Virus record (IMG/VR): IMGVR_UViG_3300032294_000141
Span: 1-43,891 of that record
Origin: a virus
Strand: one strand, 5' to 3'
DNA: 43,891 bases
Part shown: positions 1-6,442 of the stretch, piece after piece
Position numbering within the stretch: the stretch's first letter is position 1
How the letters are laid out: each line of letters begins with the position of its first letter
Program-made: the position numbers and the translations under genes
The notes under the pieces: model-generated
The model's database searches: none
What the model saw: the letters and a program-made list of their open reading frames with translations, nothing else
What the model was told of the DNA's origin: nothing

Positions 1-2
1 CA

Positions 3-647
3 GAAGAGGCAATCGAGGACAACTTGTATGACAGCTTATCGGCTCGTTATACCAAGGCTTTGGCTCGTGCTATGGCGTACACCAAGCAGGTTAAAGCTGC
101 TGCTGTGTTAAACAACGGCTTCACTAACTCTGCCGCTTATTACGGTGGTGACGGTGTACCTTTGTTTGCGACAAACCATCCTTTGGTTTCTGGTGGCACA
201 AACAGCAACACTCAATCTACTCCTGCGGATTTGAACGAGACTTCTTTGGAAGCCGCCGTTATTCAAATCGCTGCTTGGACTGATGAGCGTAGTTTGTTAA
301 TCGCTGCTAAACCTAAGAAATTGATTGTTCCACCTGCACTACAGTTCGTTGCAACTCGTTTGCTCGAAACTCAACTGCGTGTTGGCACAACCGATAACGA
401 CATCAACGCTATCGTAAACAATGGTTCGATCCCAGATGGTTATTCAGTTAATAACTACCTGACCGATCCAAATGCTTACTTCCTCTGCACTGACGTTCCA
501 AACGGTATGAAGCATTTCGTTCGTACTCCTTTGAGCAACAGCATGGACGGAGACTTCGATACTGGTAACGTTCGTTACAAGTCTCGTGAGCGTTATAGCT
601 TCGGTTGGTCTGATCCTCTCGGTATGTGGGGTTCACAAGGCGCTTAA
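3..647 (+). CDS. Major capsid protein, C-terminal part (Mu gpT-like, HK97 fold)
   Basis: This gene is cut by the window edge. The frame is open from base 3 (codons for EEAIEDN) into a recognisable C-terminal region, so the TTG at 24 is internal and not a start. About 214 residues are visible. The sequence around 'GDGVPLFATNHPL', 'AKPKKLIVPPAL' and the C-terminal 'SFGWSDPLGMWGSQGA' matches what I know of the Mu-like gpT major head protein family, which forms the icosahedral shell with an HK97-type fold. A strong intrinsic terminator follows directly, as expected for a very highly expressed capsid gene. The portal, terminase and scaffold or protease genes are presumably upstream, outside the window. 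Confidence 0.88.
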   Translation, partial: EEAIEDNLYDSLSARYTKALARAMAYTKQVKAAAVLNNGFTNSAAYYGGDGVPLFATNHPLVSGGTNSNTQSTPADLNETSLEAAVIQIAAWTDERSLLIAAKPKKLIVPPALQFVATRLLETQLRVGTTDNDINAIVNNGSIPDGYSVNNYLTDPNAYFLCTDVPNGMKHFVRTPLSNSMDGDFDTGNVRYKSRERYSFGWSDPLGMWGSQGA

Positions 648-654
648 TTGTGCT

Positions 655-686
655 AAAAAAGGGGAGCCAAAAACTCCCCTTTTTTA
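655..686 (+). terminator. Intrinsic terminator after the capsid gene
   Basis: An A-rich arm plus GGGGAG (656-666) pairs with CTCCCC plus T-rich arm (674-684) across a short loop, and a T-run follows. This is a classical rho-independent terminator 8 bases after the capsid stop codon. It should separate the abundant capsid transcript from the downstream genes. Confidence 0.9.
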
Positions 687-711
687 TTTGTTTGTAGTAA
701 GATTATTAAAA

Positions 712-741
712 CTGGGAAACCAGCTTATTAAACTGTCCCAG
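712..741 (+). other. Short hairpin(s) in the leader before the next gene
   Basis: CTGG-GAAA-CCAG (712-723) is a small hairpin with a GNRA-type tetraloop. The first arm can instead extend to CTGGGA (712-717) and pair with TCCCAG (736-741), so two mutually exclusive folds are possible. It lies in the 140-base gap between the capsid terminator and the next gene. A promoter should also be in this gap, because transcription from upstream is stopped, but I could not pick out a clear sigma70 box. Function is unknown. Confidence 0.35.
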
Positions 742-787
742 CAGACGCATACACGATTAATAGGCTTACTTTGTATGGAGAATTACT

Positions 788-1252
788 ATGGGTTTTGCTA
801 CTCACTTAGGTCCTTGGCTACTTGGAACCGTTAAAAACACCACTGGCACTACTGCTGGTACTATTCGTAACACAGGCTGCACAGTTGTATCTCAATCTGC
901 TCCTGTAGCATTTGGCACTTTGACTGGTAATCTAATTACCGTCCCTGCTGGCTCACAGATTGTTGATATTAAGGTTGTTACTACAACTGTATTTAGCGCG
1001 GCAACTACTGCAAAATTAAGCATTGGTGGTACTGACTTTACAACTACTGGCACTGTTACCAGCGTTGGTAGCGTGGCATTAGGCGCTAATGCAACTACTC
1101 CTGGTGGCTGGTTAAATGTTGGCTCTACTGACGCTACTATTACCTACACATTGGCTGGTGCTGGTTTGACTACTGGGGCAGCAACAATCATCGTTACCTA
1201 TGCAGTTCGTAACTCTGATGGCGGTCAGTTCCAAACTACGTTTAATAATTAA
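788..1252 (+). CDS. Probable capsid decoration / small virion protein
   Basis: This encodes 154 residues, starting at ATG 788 behind the Shine-Dalgarno-like TATGGAGAA. It is rich in Thr, Gly, Val and Ala with alternating beta-type patterning ('VPAGSQIVDIKVVTTTVF', 'ATIIVTYAVR') and has no membrane segment. The family is not one I can name. Its position directly after the capsid gene and its isolation between two intrinsic terminators suggest an abundant virion protein such as a decoration or head-fibre protein. That role is inferred from position and composition only. Confidence 0.6.
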   Translation: MGFATHLGPWLLGTVKNTTGTTAGTIRNTGCTVVSQSAPVAFGTLTGNLITVPAGSQIVDIKVVTTTVFSAATTAKLSIGGTDFTTTGTVTSVGSVALGANATTPGGWLNVGSTDATITYTLAGAGLTTGAATIIVTYAVRNSDGGQFQTTFNN

Positions 1253-1258
1253 TCTAGC

Positions 1259-1293
1259 GGGTTAGGGAAAACCCTAACCCCCTTTAACTTTTG
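1259..1293 (+). terminator. Intrinsic terminator
   Basis: A perfect 9-bp stem GGGTTAGGG / CCCTAACCC (1259-1267 and 1272-1280) with an AAAA loop is followed by a short pyrimidine tract ending CTTTAACTTTT. Together with the terminator at 655-686 it brackets the gene at 788-1252 as its own unit, possibly with partial read-through. Confidence 0.75.
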
Positions 1294-1303
1294 GAGATTA
1301 ATT

Positions 1304-1789
1304 ATGACGATGCAATCAGATGTAAGCTCAGTTCATGCAACTAGCTCTGGGGTTGTTGTCAATTACAGAACTCGTCTAAAAGGCGCTGTAATTTCGGCTA
1401 ATACAACCGCAGCAACTAGACACGCTATTTTTGCAAATAATGTAGCCCAAACTGGGACCTATAACATTCCAGGGTCAACCACTTGTACTGTAACCATTAC
1501 TAATCATGGTTTAACGACTGGCGACCGTGTTTGGCTAGACTTTACGACTGGCACTGGCCCAGATAACATTTACTCTGTAACTGTGACTGGAGATGATACA
1601 TTTACTGTAACTACAACGTCTTTAACGACAAGTGGAAACGTTTCTTTGTATGCCCAAGTTTTAATGGAAGCTGATGCCTATAACCCAACAGCCTTTACTA
1701 TTAATGTTCCAGGACAAGGAATTATTGCTAAAAATGGAATCTTTATTGGTTTAGTGGCTAACGTAACTGCAACAGTATTCTACGGATAA
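1304..1789 (+). CDS. Virion-associated protein with an FCCH-like beta segment
   Basis: This encodes 161 residues, starting at ATG 1304 after TTGGAGATTA. The middle ('HGLTTGDRVWLDFTTG' followed by 'YSVTVTGDDTFTVTTT') resembles the small 'GLxxGDxVxl...Y.Vt.v..dtFtvt' beta repeat found in many phage structural proteins and sometimes annotated as an E1 FCCH-like domain. The same segment type appears in the tail-hub-like protein at 18037-20085 ('[13 protein letters not shown]', '[11 protein letters not shown]'). The rest is Thr/Val-rich beta sequence. A minor head or neck protein is likely, but the precise role is unknown. Confidence 0.6.
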   Translation: MTMQSDVSSVHATSSGVVVNYRTRLKGAVISANTTAATRHAIFANNVAQTGTYNIPGSTTCTVTITNHGLTTGDRVWLDFTTGTGPDNIYSVTVTGDDTFTVTTTSLTTSGNVSLYAQVLMEADAYNPTAFTINVPGQGIIAKNGIFIGLVANVTATVFYG

Positions 1790-1792
1790 AAA

Positions 1793-2563
1793 ATGTCAGA
1801 AGAACTAAGAGCTGAGGCTTCATTTAGTTTAGCGGGTAGGAAGATCATGATTGGTCTTCCTGCTTATGACTTTAAAGTTTCGGTAAAACTAGCCATATCT
1901 TTGGCTCAGTTTGCCGTAGAAGCGCCTAAACACGGGGTCGATATTCAGATCTGCAATATTTCTGGATGCTCCGTTGTTTCCCGTGTACGCAACCTGATCG
2001 CTAAGGACTTCCTTGCTTCAGACTGCACGGACTTGATGTTTATTGATTCCGACATTACGTTTGACCCGCAAGACATCTTCCGCCTAATGGCATGGAATAC
2101 AAACCCCAAAATAGGTATTGTTGGTGGCGTTCCAGTAGCCCGTAAAAAGGGAAGTGTCTATATTTCTACGTTAGATCAAGATACTGACGGTGGAATCTAC
2201 ATGAATTCGTATGGTTTAGTTAAGGCTAAGCGTATTGCTACAGCCTTTATGCTGATCCGTAAAGACGTATTTGAGACCCTTAGGGACAACCATCCTGAGT
2301 GGCGTTACCACGATGACCGTGTAGTAGACGGACATCCAGACAAGTTTTGCTACTCATTCTTTGACTTTAAATCTACTCCAGAAGGTTATGTAGGCGAGGA
2401 CTATACGTTCTGTGACCGTGCTGGTGAGCATGGCTATGAAGTATGGATTGATCCTACGATTAAGCTAGGCCATTTAGGAATGACTGAGTTTGAGGGTTCA
2501 TTTGGTGAAGAGTTTCTTTATCCACTTATTCGTTCAGTAGACTCTAAAAAGGATGCTGCGTAA
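1793..2563 (+). CDS. GT-A fold glycosyltransferase
   Basis: This encodes 256 residues. An N-terminal Rossmann-like strand 'KIMIGLPAYDFKV' is followed at residues 82-90 by 'MFIDSDITF', whose D85-x-D87 is the metal/nucleotide-sugar binding DxD motif of GT-A transferases. 'GEDYTFCDRAGEHGYEVWID' supplies the acidic pair typical of the catalytic base region, and 'GHLG' follows. Length and motif order fit GT2/Anp1-like phage transferases. It sits inside the virion gene block and its stop overlaps the next start (TAATG at 2563), so glycosylation of a capsid or fibre protein is a reasonable guess. The substrate cannot be read from the sequence. Confidence 0.78.
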   Translation: MSEELRAEASFSLAGRKIMIGLPAYDFKVSVKLAISLAQFAVEAPKHGVDIQICNISGCSVVSRVRNLIAKDFLASDCTDLMFIDSDITFDPQDIFRLMAWNTNPKIGIVGGVPVARKKGSVYISTLDQDTDGGIYMNSYGLVKAKRIATAFMLIRKDVFETLRDNHPEWRYHDDRVVDGHPDKFCYSFFDFKSTPEGYVGEDYTFCDRAGEHGYEVWIDPTIKLGHLGMTEFEGSFGEEFLYPLIRSVDSKKDAA

Positions 2564-2823
2564 TGGCTACCAAGAAAAAAGGGGTGTCTCTTGCGATTGG
2601 TCGTGGTGAAAAGCTGCCTGTATCTAAGGGTGCTGGGCTTACCGCCAAAGGTCGTGCTAAATATAATGCAGCTACTGGCTCGAATCTAAAGGCTCCACAG
2701 CCACAAGGTGGCGCTCGTAAGAAGTCATTTTGCGCTCGTATGTCTGGTATGCCAGGCCCAATGAAGGACGAAAATGGCAAGCCTACTAGAAAGGCTGCCT
2801 CTCTAAAGAGGTGGAAATGCTAA
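2563..2823 (+). CDS. Small basic phage protein (conserved, unknown function)
   Basis: This encodes 86 residues, very rich in Lys, Arg and Gly. The pattern 'GLTAKGRAKYNAATGSNLKA' and the C-terminal 'GMPGPMKDENGKPTRKAA...RWKC' match a small protein family I recall from many aquatic phages and which carries a DUF designation (possibly DUF6321; number not verified). No function is established to my knowledge. It overlaps the glycosyltransferase stop by one base and is followed by an overlapping membrane-protein gene. Strong positive charge would allow DNA or capsid-interior binding, which is inference. Confidence 0.75.
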   Translation: MATKKKGVSLAIGRGEKLPVSKGAGLTAKGRAKYNAATGSNLKAPQPQGGARKKSFCARMSGMPGPMKDENGKPTRKAASLKRWKC

Positions 2824-3053
2824 ATATGATGGAACTCTGGACTGGTGGGCTGACCATATTTATGGCATTAATTGGCTATATCATGCACGAAAAGTTCAAT
2901 GAACTTGGTCGTATTAGCATTTTATTAAACAAAACAAGAGAAGAGGTGGCTCGTGATAACGTTACTAAAGCAGAAGTTGACCGCATTATGGAACACATTG
3001 ATTCAAGGTTTAACAAACTTGAAGTCAAAATTGACCAGCTTATTCAAAGGTAA
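2817..3053 (+). CDS. Small protein with one membrane segment and a coiled coil
   Basis: I chose ATG 2817, preceded by AGAGG at 2807-2811, over the GTG at 2811; it overlaps the upstream stop (ATGCTAA). The protein is 78 residues. A single hydrophobic segment near the N-terminus ('MELWTGGLTIFMALIGYIM') is followed by a charged helical region with heptad-like spacing ('VDRIMEHIDSRFNKLEVKIDQLIQ'). This layout resembles small phage inner-membrane accessory proteins. It is placed among tiny basic virion genes rather than with the lysis genes, so its role is open. Confidence 0.65.
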   Translation: MLNMMELWTGGLTIFMALIGYIMHEKFNELGRISILLNKTREEVARDNVTKAEVDRIMEHIDSRFNKLEVKIDQLIQR

Positions 3054-3056
3054 GTA

Positions 3057-3470
3057 ATGCCAAGCGTATCAAAAAAGCAACACAATTTCATGGCGGCTGT
3101 GGCTAATAACCCAAAGTTTGCCAAAAAAGCAGGTGTGTCTTCCTCCGTAGGGAAGGAATTTTTAACTGCCGACAAAGGCAAAACATTTAAAGAAGGCGGA
3201 ACCATGAAAAAGTCAAACCCATTTATGGAAATGATTGCAAAGAAAAAAGAAGCTGCAGCTAAGAAAGACGCCCCAGCTAAAAAAATGGCTGCAGGCGGTA
3301 AAGCTCACTCAGACATGGCTAAAGACAAGCCAATGATGAAAAAAGTAGCAGCCAAAGCTGTTAAAGGTCATGAGAAGAAAATGCACGGCATGGCTCGTGG
3401 CGGTGGTGTTGAGATCAAAGGTAAGACCAAAGGCACAATGATTAAGATGACTAAAGGCGGAAGCTGCTAA
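3057..3470 (+). CDS. Lys/Ala-rich small protein with N-terminal DUF3008-like segment
   Basis: This encodes 137 residues. The N-terminus 'MPSVSKKQHNFMAAVANNPK' resembles the 'S.kqq.fMg.va' start of small stress or phage proteins assigned to DUF3008-type families (similarity from memory). The remainder is low-complexity Lys/Ala/Met/Gly. The C-terminus 'GGGVEIKGKTKG' is a degenerate version of the GKTR tag found at the ends of the next three proteins. It starts 3 bases after the previous stop. Very basic; a virion-interior or DNA-contacting protein is possible. Confidence 0.65.
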   Translation: MPSVSKKQHNFMAAVANNPKFAKKAGVSSSVGKEFLTADKGKTFKEGGTMKKSNPFMEMIAKKKEAAAKKDAPAKKMAAGGKAHSDMAKDKPMMKKVAAKAVKGHEKKMHGMARGGGVEIKGKTKGTMIKMTKGGSC

Positions 3471-3472
3471 CC

Positions 3473-3709
3473 ATGGAAAAGTCACCAGACCAAATCGTAG
3501 CGGACATTGACCGCAAACAAAACGAAGAAGACCGGGATTTGATTCCTCGTGCTGGGCGTATGCTAAAAGAAAAGTTTATGGAGCTTATGACTAGTAAGCC
3601 AAAAGGCGAAAAGGAAAAAAAGCCAGTTAGCAAAGCTAAAGGTGGTTCAGTATCTTCCGCTTCTAAACGTGCTGATGGCTGCGCTATTCGTGGAAAGACA
3701 AGAGCCTAA
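3473..3709 (+). CDS. Small charged protein ending in the shared 19-residue tag (copy 1)
   Basis: This encodes 78 residues. The first 55 or so are charged and helical ('SPDQIVADIDRKQNEEDRDL', 'MLKEKFMELMTSK') and unlike the neighbours. The last 19 residues, VSSASKRADGCAIRGKTRA, are identical to the ends of the next two proteins. The body is otherwise unrecognised. It starts 2 bases after the previous stop and ends 2 bases before the next ATG, so it is a member of a co-translated cluster. A structural or packaging role for the tag is inferred, not shown. Confidence 0.7.
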   Translation: MEKSPDQIVADIDRKQNEEDRDLIPRAGRMLKEKFMELMTSKPKGEKEKKPVSKAKGGSVSSASKRADGCAIRGKTRA

Positions 3710-4349
3710 TCATGGTTAAGCCTGTACAACCTTCTAATCCAAGTAGCGGCGATGGGAGTGAGAAATACACTCCTAAAGAGAAGCGTGGGCCAAGTGAATT
3801 TGATAAAGCACTTGAGAAAGAGAAGGCTGAGCGGGCTAGGGAAGAAATTAGGAAGATGTCCGAAGAAACACGGGCAAAAAAAGATGCTGAGCGTTCGCGA
3901 ACCTACACTGAAAGACTGCAGGATATGGGCAGATTGCCTAAGCCTAGCGGCGGTGCTGGTGGTGATCTTAGTGGTATGAAAGGTTTAGACAAACCGTTTA
4001 AAGCTGGTGGCAAGGTGTCTAGTGCCTCTAAACGGGCCGATGGCTGTGCTATTAGAGGAAAGACACGAGCATGAACTATATTAAAAATCTTGGCAATGTA
4101 GCTAAGACACTAGCTGGTGTTTCAATTATCCCCGGCGTATCTGATTCAGTTAATAAGTTTGTAGATAATGTTACTGGCAGCGGGGATAAAGAACGAGACG
4201 AAAAGATCAAAGCTTTAGAAGCTGAAGTAGCTGCTGGTCGTAAGACTAAAGCTCAAGCTCAGACTGAAGCAGGGATGAAAAAGGGCGGTAAGGTGTCGTC
4301 AGCATCTAAACGGGCCGATGGTTGTGCTATTAGAGGGAAGACAAGAGCA
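3650..4349 (+). repeat. Three copies of a 19-codon C-terminal tag
   Basis: The codons for VSSASKRADGCAIRGKTRA lie at 3650-3706, 4015-4071 and 4293-4349, always immediately before a stop. All three are identical in protein. Copy 1 and copy 2 differ synonymously at 9 of 19 codons, and copy 2 and copy 3 at 6 of 19 codons. The identity is therefore maintained at protein level and is not a recent DNA duplication. Confidence 0.92.
3712..4074 (+). CDS. Small charged protein ending in the shared 19-residue tag (copy 2)
   Basis: This encodes 120 residues. A Pro/Ser-rich start is followed by a long charged helix with alternating Lys/Glu/Arg ('FDKALEKEKAERAREEIRKM'), a Gly-rich linker ('SGGAGGDLSGMKGL') and the tag VSSASKRADGCAIRGKTRA. 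The central part would form a coiled coil or single alpha helix. The last codon and stop (GCATGA) overlap the ATG of the next gene by 4 bases. Apart from the tag, it shows no similarity I can see to the neighbouring tagged proteins. Confidence 0.7.
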   Translation: MVKPVQPSNPSSGDGSEKYTPKEKRGPSEFDKALEKEKAERAREEIRKMSEETRAKKDAERSRTYTERLQDMGRLPKPSGGAGGDLSGMKGLDKPFKAGGKVSSASKRADGCAIRGKTRA

Positions 4350-4352
4350 TGA
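4071..4352 (+). CDS. Small protein ending in the shared 19-residue tag (copy 3)
   Basis: This encodes 93 residues. The N-terminal half ('NLGNVAKTLAGVSIIPGVSD') is amphipathic and partly hydrophobic, followed by a charged helix ('DEKIKALEAEVAAGRKTKAQ') and the tag VSSASKRADGCAIRGKTRA. It starts inside the previous stop (ATGA at 4071) and ends the same way at 4349. The body differs from copies 1 and 2, so the tag has been kept on three unrelated bodies. Function unknown. Confidence 0.7.
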   Translation: MNYIKNLGNVAKTLAGVSIIPGVSDSVNKFVDNVTGSGDKERDEKIKALEAEVAAGRKTKAQAQTEAGMKKGGKVSSASKRADGCAIRGKTRA

Positions 4353-4621
4353 GACCAAGCAGAGGCATGGGCGCCATAATGCCCACCAAAATGGGCAAAG
4401 GGGTTAAAAAAGCCCGTAGGGATGATACCGATTTTACCCAGTATAAAGAGGGTGGTAAGGTTAACGCCGCGGGTAACTATACTAAGCCTAGCCTTCGTAA
4501 GCGGATTGTGTCACAAGTTAAAGCAGCTGCAACACATGGCACTGGCGCAGGTCAGTGGTCGGCTCGTAAAGCCCAATTGGTAGCTAAAAAATATAAGGCG
4601 GCTGGCGGTGGTTATAAATGA
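4349..4621 (+). CDS. Small basic phage protein ending AAGGGYK
   Basis: This encodes 90 residues, strongly basic. The C-terminal half ('TKPSLRKRIVSQVKAAATHG', then 'GQWSARKAQLVAKKYKAAGG') matches a small conserved protein I have seen repeatedly in aquatic podovirus-like genomes. It has no established function. An internal 'YKEGGKV' echoes the GG-V/M motif found in neighbouring virion proteins. It is coupled to both neighbours by ATGA overlaps (4349 and 4618). Likely a virion or head-maturation accessory protein; uncertain. Confidence 0.72.
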   Translation: MRPSRGMGAIMPTKMGKGVKKARRDDTDFTQYKEGGKVNAAGNYTKPSLRKRIVSQVKAAATHGTGAGQWSARKAQLVAKKYKAAGGGYK

Positions 4622-4869
4622 CTGGATTAGCAAAATCACAACGTTCTTTAAAGGCTTGGGGCGACCAAAAGTGGACAACCAAGTCAGGAAAGAAGTCGTC
4701 CGAAACAGGCGAGCGGTACCTGCCAAAAAAAGCAATCGAGTCGTTAAGCCCGCAGGAGTACGCAGCAACAACACGAGCAAAACGAGCGGGCAAAGCACAA
4801 GGAAAGCAGTTCGTGCCCCAGCCAGCAAAAGTAAAAGCAAAAGTAAAGCCGTACCGAAAGGTTAAGTAA
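4618..4869 (+). CDS. Small basic phage protein (DUF5872-like)
   Basis: This encodes 83 residues. 'GLAKSQRSLKAWGDQKW', 'SSETGERYLPKKAIESLSP' and 'AATTRAKRAGKAQGKQFVPQ' follow a well-conserved small phage and bacterial protein pattern ('SLKkWtkQkWrT..GK.S...eRYLP..a...LsP.E.AAt.rAKr.Gt..GKQFV.QP') that I associate, unverified, with DUF5872. An 85-residue reading frame from GTG 4608 overlaps almost completely in another frame but is low-complexity and is rejected as a shadow. The stop overlaps the next ATG (TAATG at 4869). Confidence 0.8.
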   Translation: MTGLAKSQRSLKAWGDQKWTTKSGKKSSETGERYLPKKAIESLSPQEYAATTRAKRAGKAQGKQFVPQPAKVKAKVKPYRKVK

Positions 4870-5807
4870 TGAGCACAACTGGCACAACCGCGTTTAATTT
4901 AGAAATGAATGACCTCATTGAGGAGGCGTTTGAACGCTGTGGGCAAGAGCTACGTACTGGATATGACTTCCGTACTGCACGGCGGTCCCTTAACCTATTA
5001 ACTATTGAGTGGGCAAACCGAGGCATTAACCTGTGGACAGTTGAGCAGGGGCAGATTGTGATGAACACCCAGCAAGCTATTTATGCCTTACCTGTTGATA
5101 CTATTGATATTTTAGATGCTGTTACTCGTACTAATAACGGTGTGCAGTCAAATCAAACGGACATTAACTTAAGCCGTATTGCAGAGCCAACTTATATTAC
5201 GATCCCAAACAAAAATGCCAACGGCAGGCCCATTCAAATGTGGGTTAACCGTCAAAGTGGTGGCGTTGCAGCAATACCGCAAACAACAGTTGCGGCGGGC
5301 AATCCAATTAGTTCTGCAGATCAAACAACTATTACTTTAACTAGTGTAGCTAATTTACCTACTCAGGGCTTTGTAAACATTGATAACGAGACAATTGGGT
5401 ACCAGAACATTGTAGGAAACCAGATTATTAACGCATGGCGTGGGCAGAACGGTACTATTGCTACAACTCATGCCGCTGGCGCTAACGTGTTTAACAACCA
5501 GCTTCCATGTATTAATGTCTGGCCTACACCTAACCCACCTGGAAATCAGTACACATTGGTGTATTACCGCATGCGCCGTATTCAAGATGGCGGTAGTGGT
5601 GTGCGTACACAGGATATTCCATTCCGTTTTATACCGTGCATGGTAGCCGGGTTAGCAAGCCATTTAAGTATGAAACTTGCTGGGGTTGATCCTAATCGAG
5701 TTATAGCTTTAAAAGCAGATTATGAACAACAGTTCCAATTAGCTGCAGACGAAGATAGGGAGAAAGCCTCTGTTCGTTTTGTGCCCCGCAACATGTTTTA
5801 TTCATAA
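4869..5807 (+). CDS. Tail accessory factor / head-tail connector (P22 gp4-like)
   Basis: This encodes 312 residues. The N-terminal helical segment 'MNDLIEEAFERCGQELRTGY' followed by 'SLNLLTIEWANRGINLWTVE' is characteristic of the P22 tail accessory factor (gp4-like) connector family, which forms the ring beneath the portal. A central beta insertion (about residues 135-215: 'TTITLTSVANLPTQGFVNID') resembles small FCCH/IgG-like inserts. The C-terminus ('IPFRFIPCMVAGLASHLSMK') matches the terminal helices of the family. It lies between the basic small genes and another connector gene, as expected for neck assembly. Confidence 0.75.
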   Translation: MSTTGTTAFNLEMNDLIEEAFERCGQELRTGYDFRTARRSLNLLTIEWANRGINLWTVEQGQIVMNTQQAIYALPVDTIDILDAVTRTNNGVQSNQTDINLSRIAEPTYITIPNKNANGRPIQMWVNRQSGGVAAIPQTTVAAGNPISSADQTTITLTSVANLPTQGFVNIDNETIGYQNIVGNQIINAWRGQNGTIATTHAAGANVFNNQLPCINVWPTPNPPGNQYTLVYYRMRRIQDGGSGVRTQDIPFRFIPCMVAGLASHLSMKLAGVDPNRVIALKADYEQQFQLAADEDREKASVRFVPRNMFYS

Positions 5808-6229
5808 TGCCGAATAAGTTTTCTTCTGGTAAGTATGCAATTGCCGAATGTGATCGGTGTGGGCAGCGCTACAAGCTAAAAGAACTTAAAAAGCTAGTAA
5901 TTAAAACTAAGCAGGTTAGTATTAAAGTATGTAAAGAGTGTTGGGAACCAGACCAGCCGCAGTTGCAGTTAGGTATGTACCCAGTTAATGACCCACAAGC
6001 AGTACGGGAGCCAAGACCAGATATAAGTTATCAAGTGTCAGGGCAAAGTGGGTTACAAATAGTAGATAACAACAGTAATTCTGTTGATGCATTTGGGTAC
6101 CCGGAAGGTGGTAGTAGGATTTTTCAGTGGGGATGGAACCCCGTTGGCGGGGCTAGAGATGATGGGTTAACCCCTAACGATCTAGCACCAGAATGTCAGG
6201 TAGGCAGCGTAACTGTAACAATAACTTAG
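5807..6229 (+). CDS. Zinc-ribbon-containing virion-module protein
   Basis: This encodes 140 residues. The N-terminal zinc ribbon has two CxxC knuckles: 'CDRCGQRYKLKELKK' and, about 25 residues later, 'VCKECW'. The middle is proline-rich and the C-terminus ends in a short beta segment 'QVGSVTVTIT'. Small zinc-ribbon proteins of this kind occur next to podovirus connector genes; their role is not established. It shares one base with the upstream stop (TAATG), so it is translationally linked to the connector. Confidence 0.72.
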   Translation: MPNKFSSGKYAIAECDRCGQRYKLKELKKLVIKTKQVSIKVCKECWEPDQPQLQLGMYPVNDPQAVREPRPDISYQVSGQSGLQIVDNNSNSVDAFGYPEGGSRIFQWGWNPVGGARDDGLTPNDLAPECQVGSVTVTIT

Positions 6230-6238
6230 GAGTAGAAC

Positions 6239-6442
6239 ATGTTTAAAAAAGACGCAGATGGTATAGCTAAAAAAGGCAAAACCGAAGGTAAAAACCTGGG
6301 AGATAGCGGTCCATCAGTATTGGGCATGAAATCAAAGCCAAAGATGGGCGGCAAAGACCAAAACGTAATGAAAAAAATTGGGCGCAATCTTGCCAAGGTT
6401 CAAAATCAAGGCATGCGTAAATCCGCTGGACGAGGCCGATAA
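6239..6442 (+). CDS. Small basic protein with an N-terminal DADGIAKKGKT motif
   Basis: This encodes 67 residues, starting at ATG 6239 behind a clear AGGAG at 6228-6232. The N-terminus 'KKDADGIAKKGKTEGK' is a variant of the RADGCAIRGKTRA tag, here at the opposite end of the protein. The remainder is Lys/Gly/Met-rich and ends 'KSAGRGR'. The stop overlaps the next start (TAATG at 6442). Unknown function; probably part of the same group of small basic virion-associated proteins as 2563-4869. Confidence 0.68.
   Translation: MFKKDADGIAKKGKTEGKNLGDSGPSVLGMKSKPKMGGKDQNVMKKIGRNLAKVQNQGMRKSAGRGR

Noticed and set aside
586-834. 82-residue frame spanning the capsid end and terminator
   Set aside because: It crosses a strong intrinsic terminator and overlaps two well-supported genes; it has no recognisable pattern.
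4608-4865. 85-residue frame from GTG 4608 overlapping the gene at 4618
   Set aside because: Low-complexity Lys/Arg/Ser product in a shifted frame. The 4618 frame matches a conserved small phage protein and has a coupled ATGA start.
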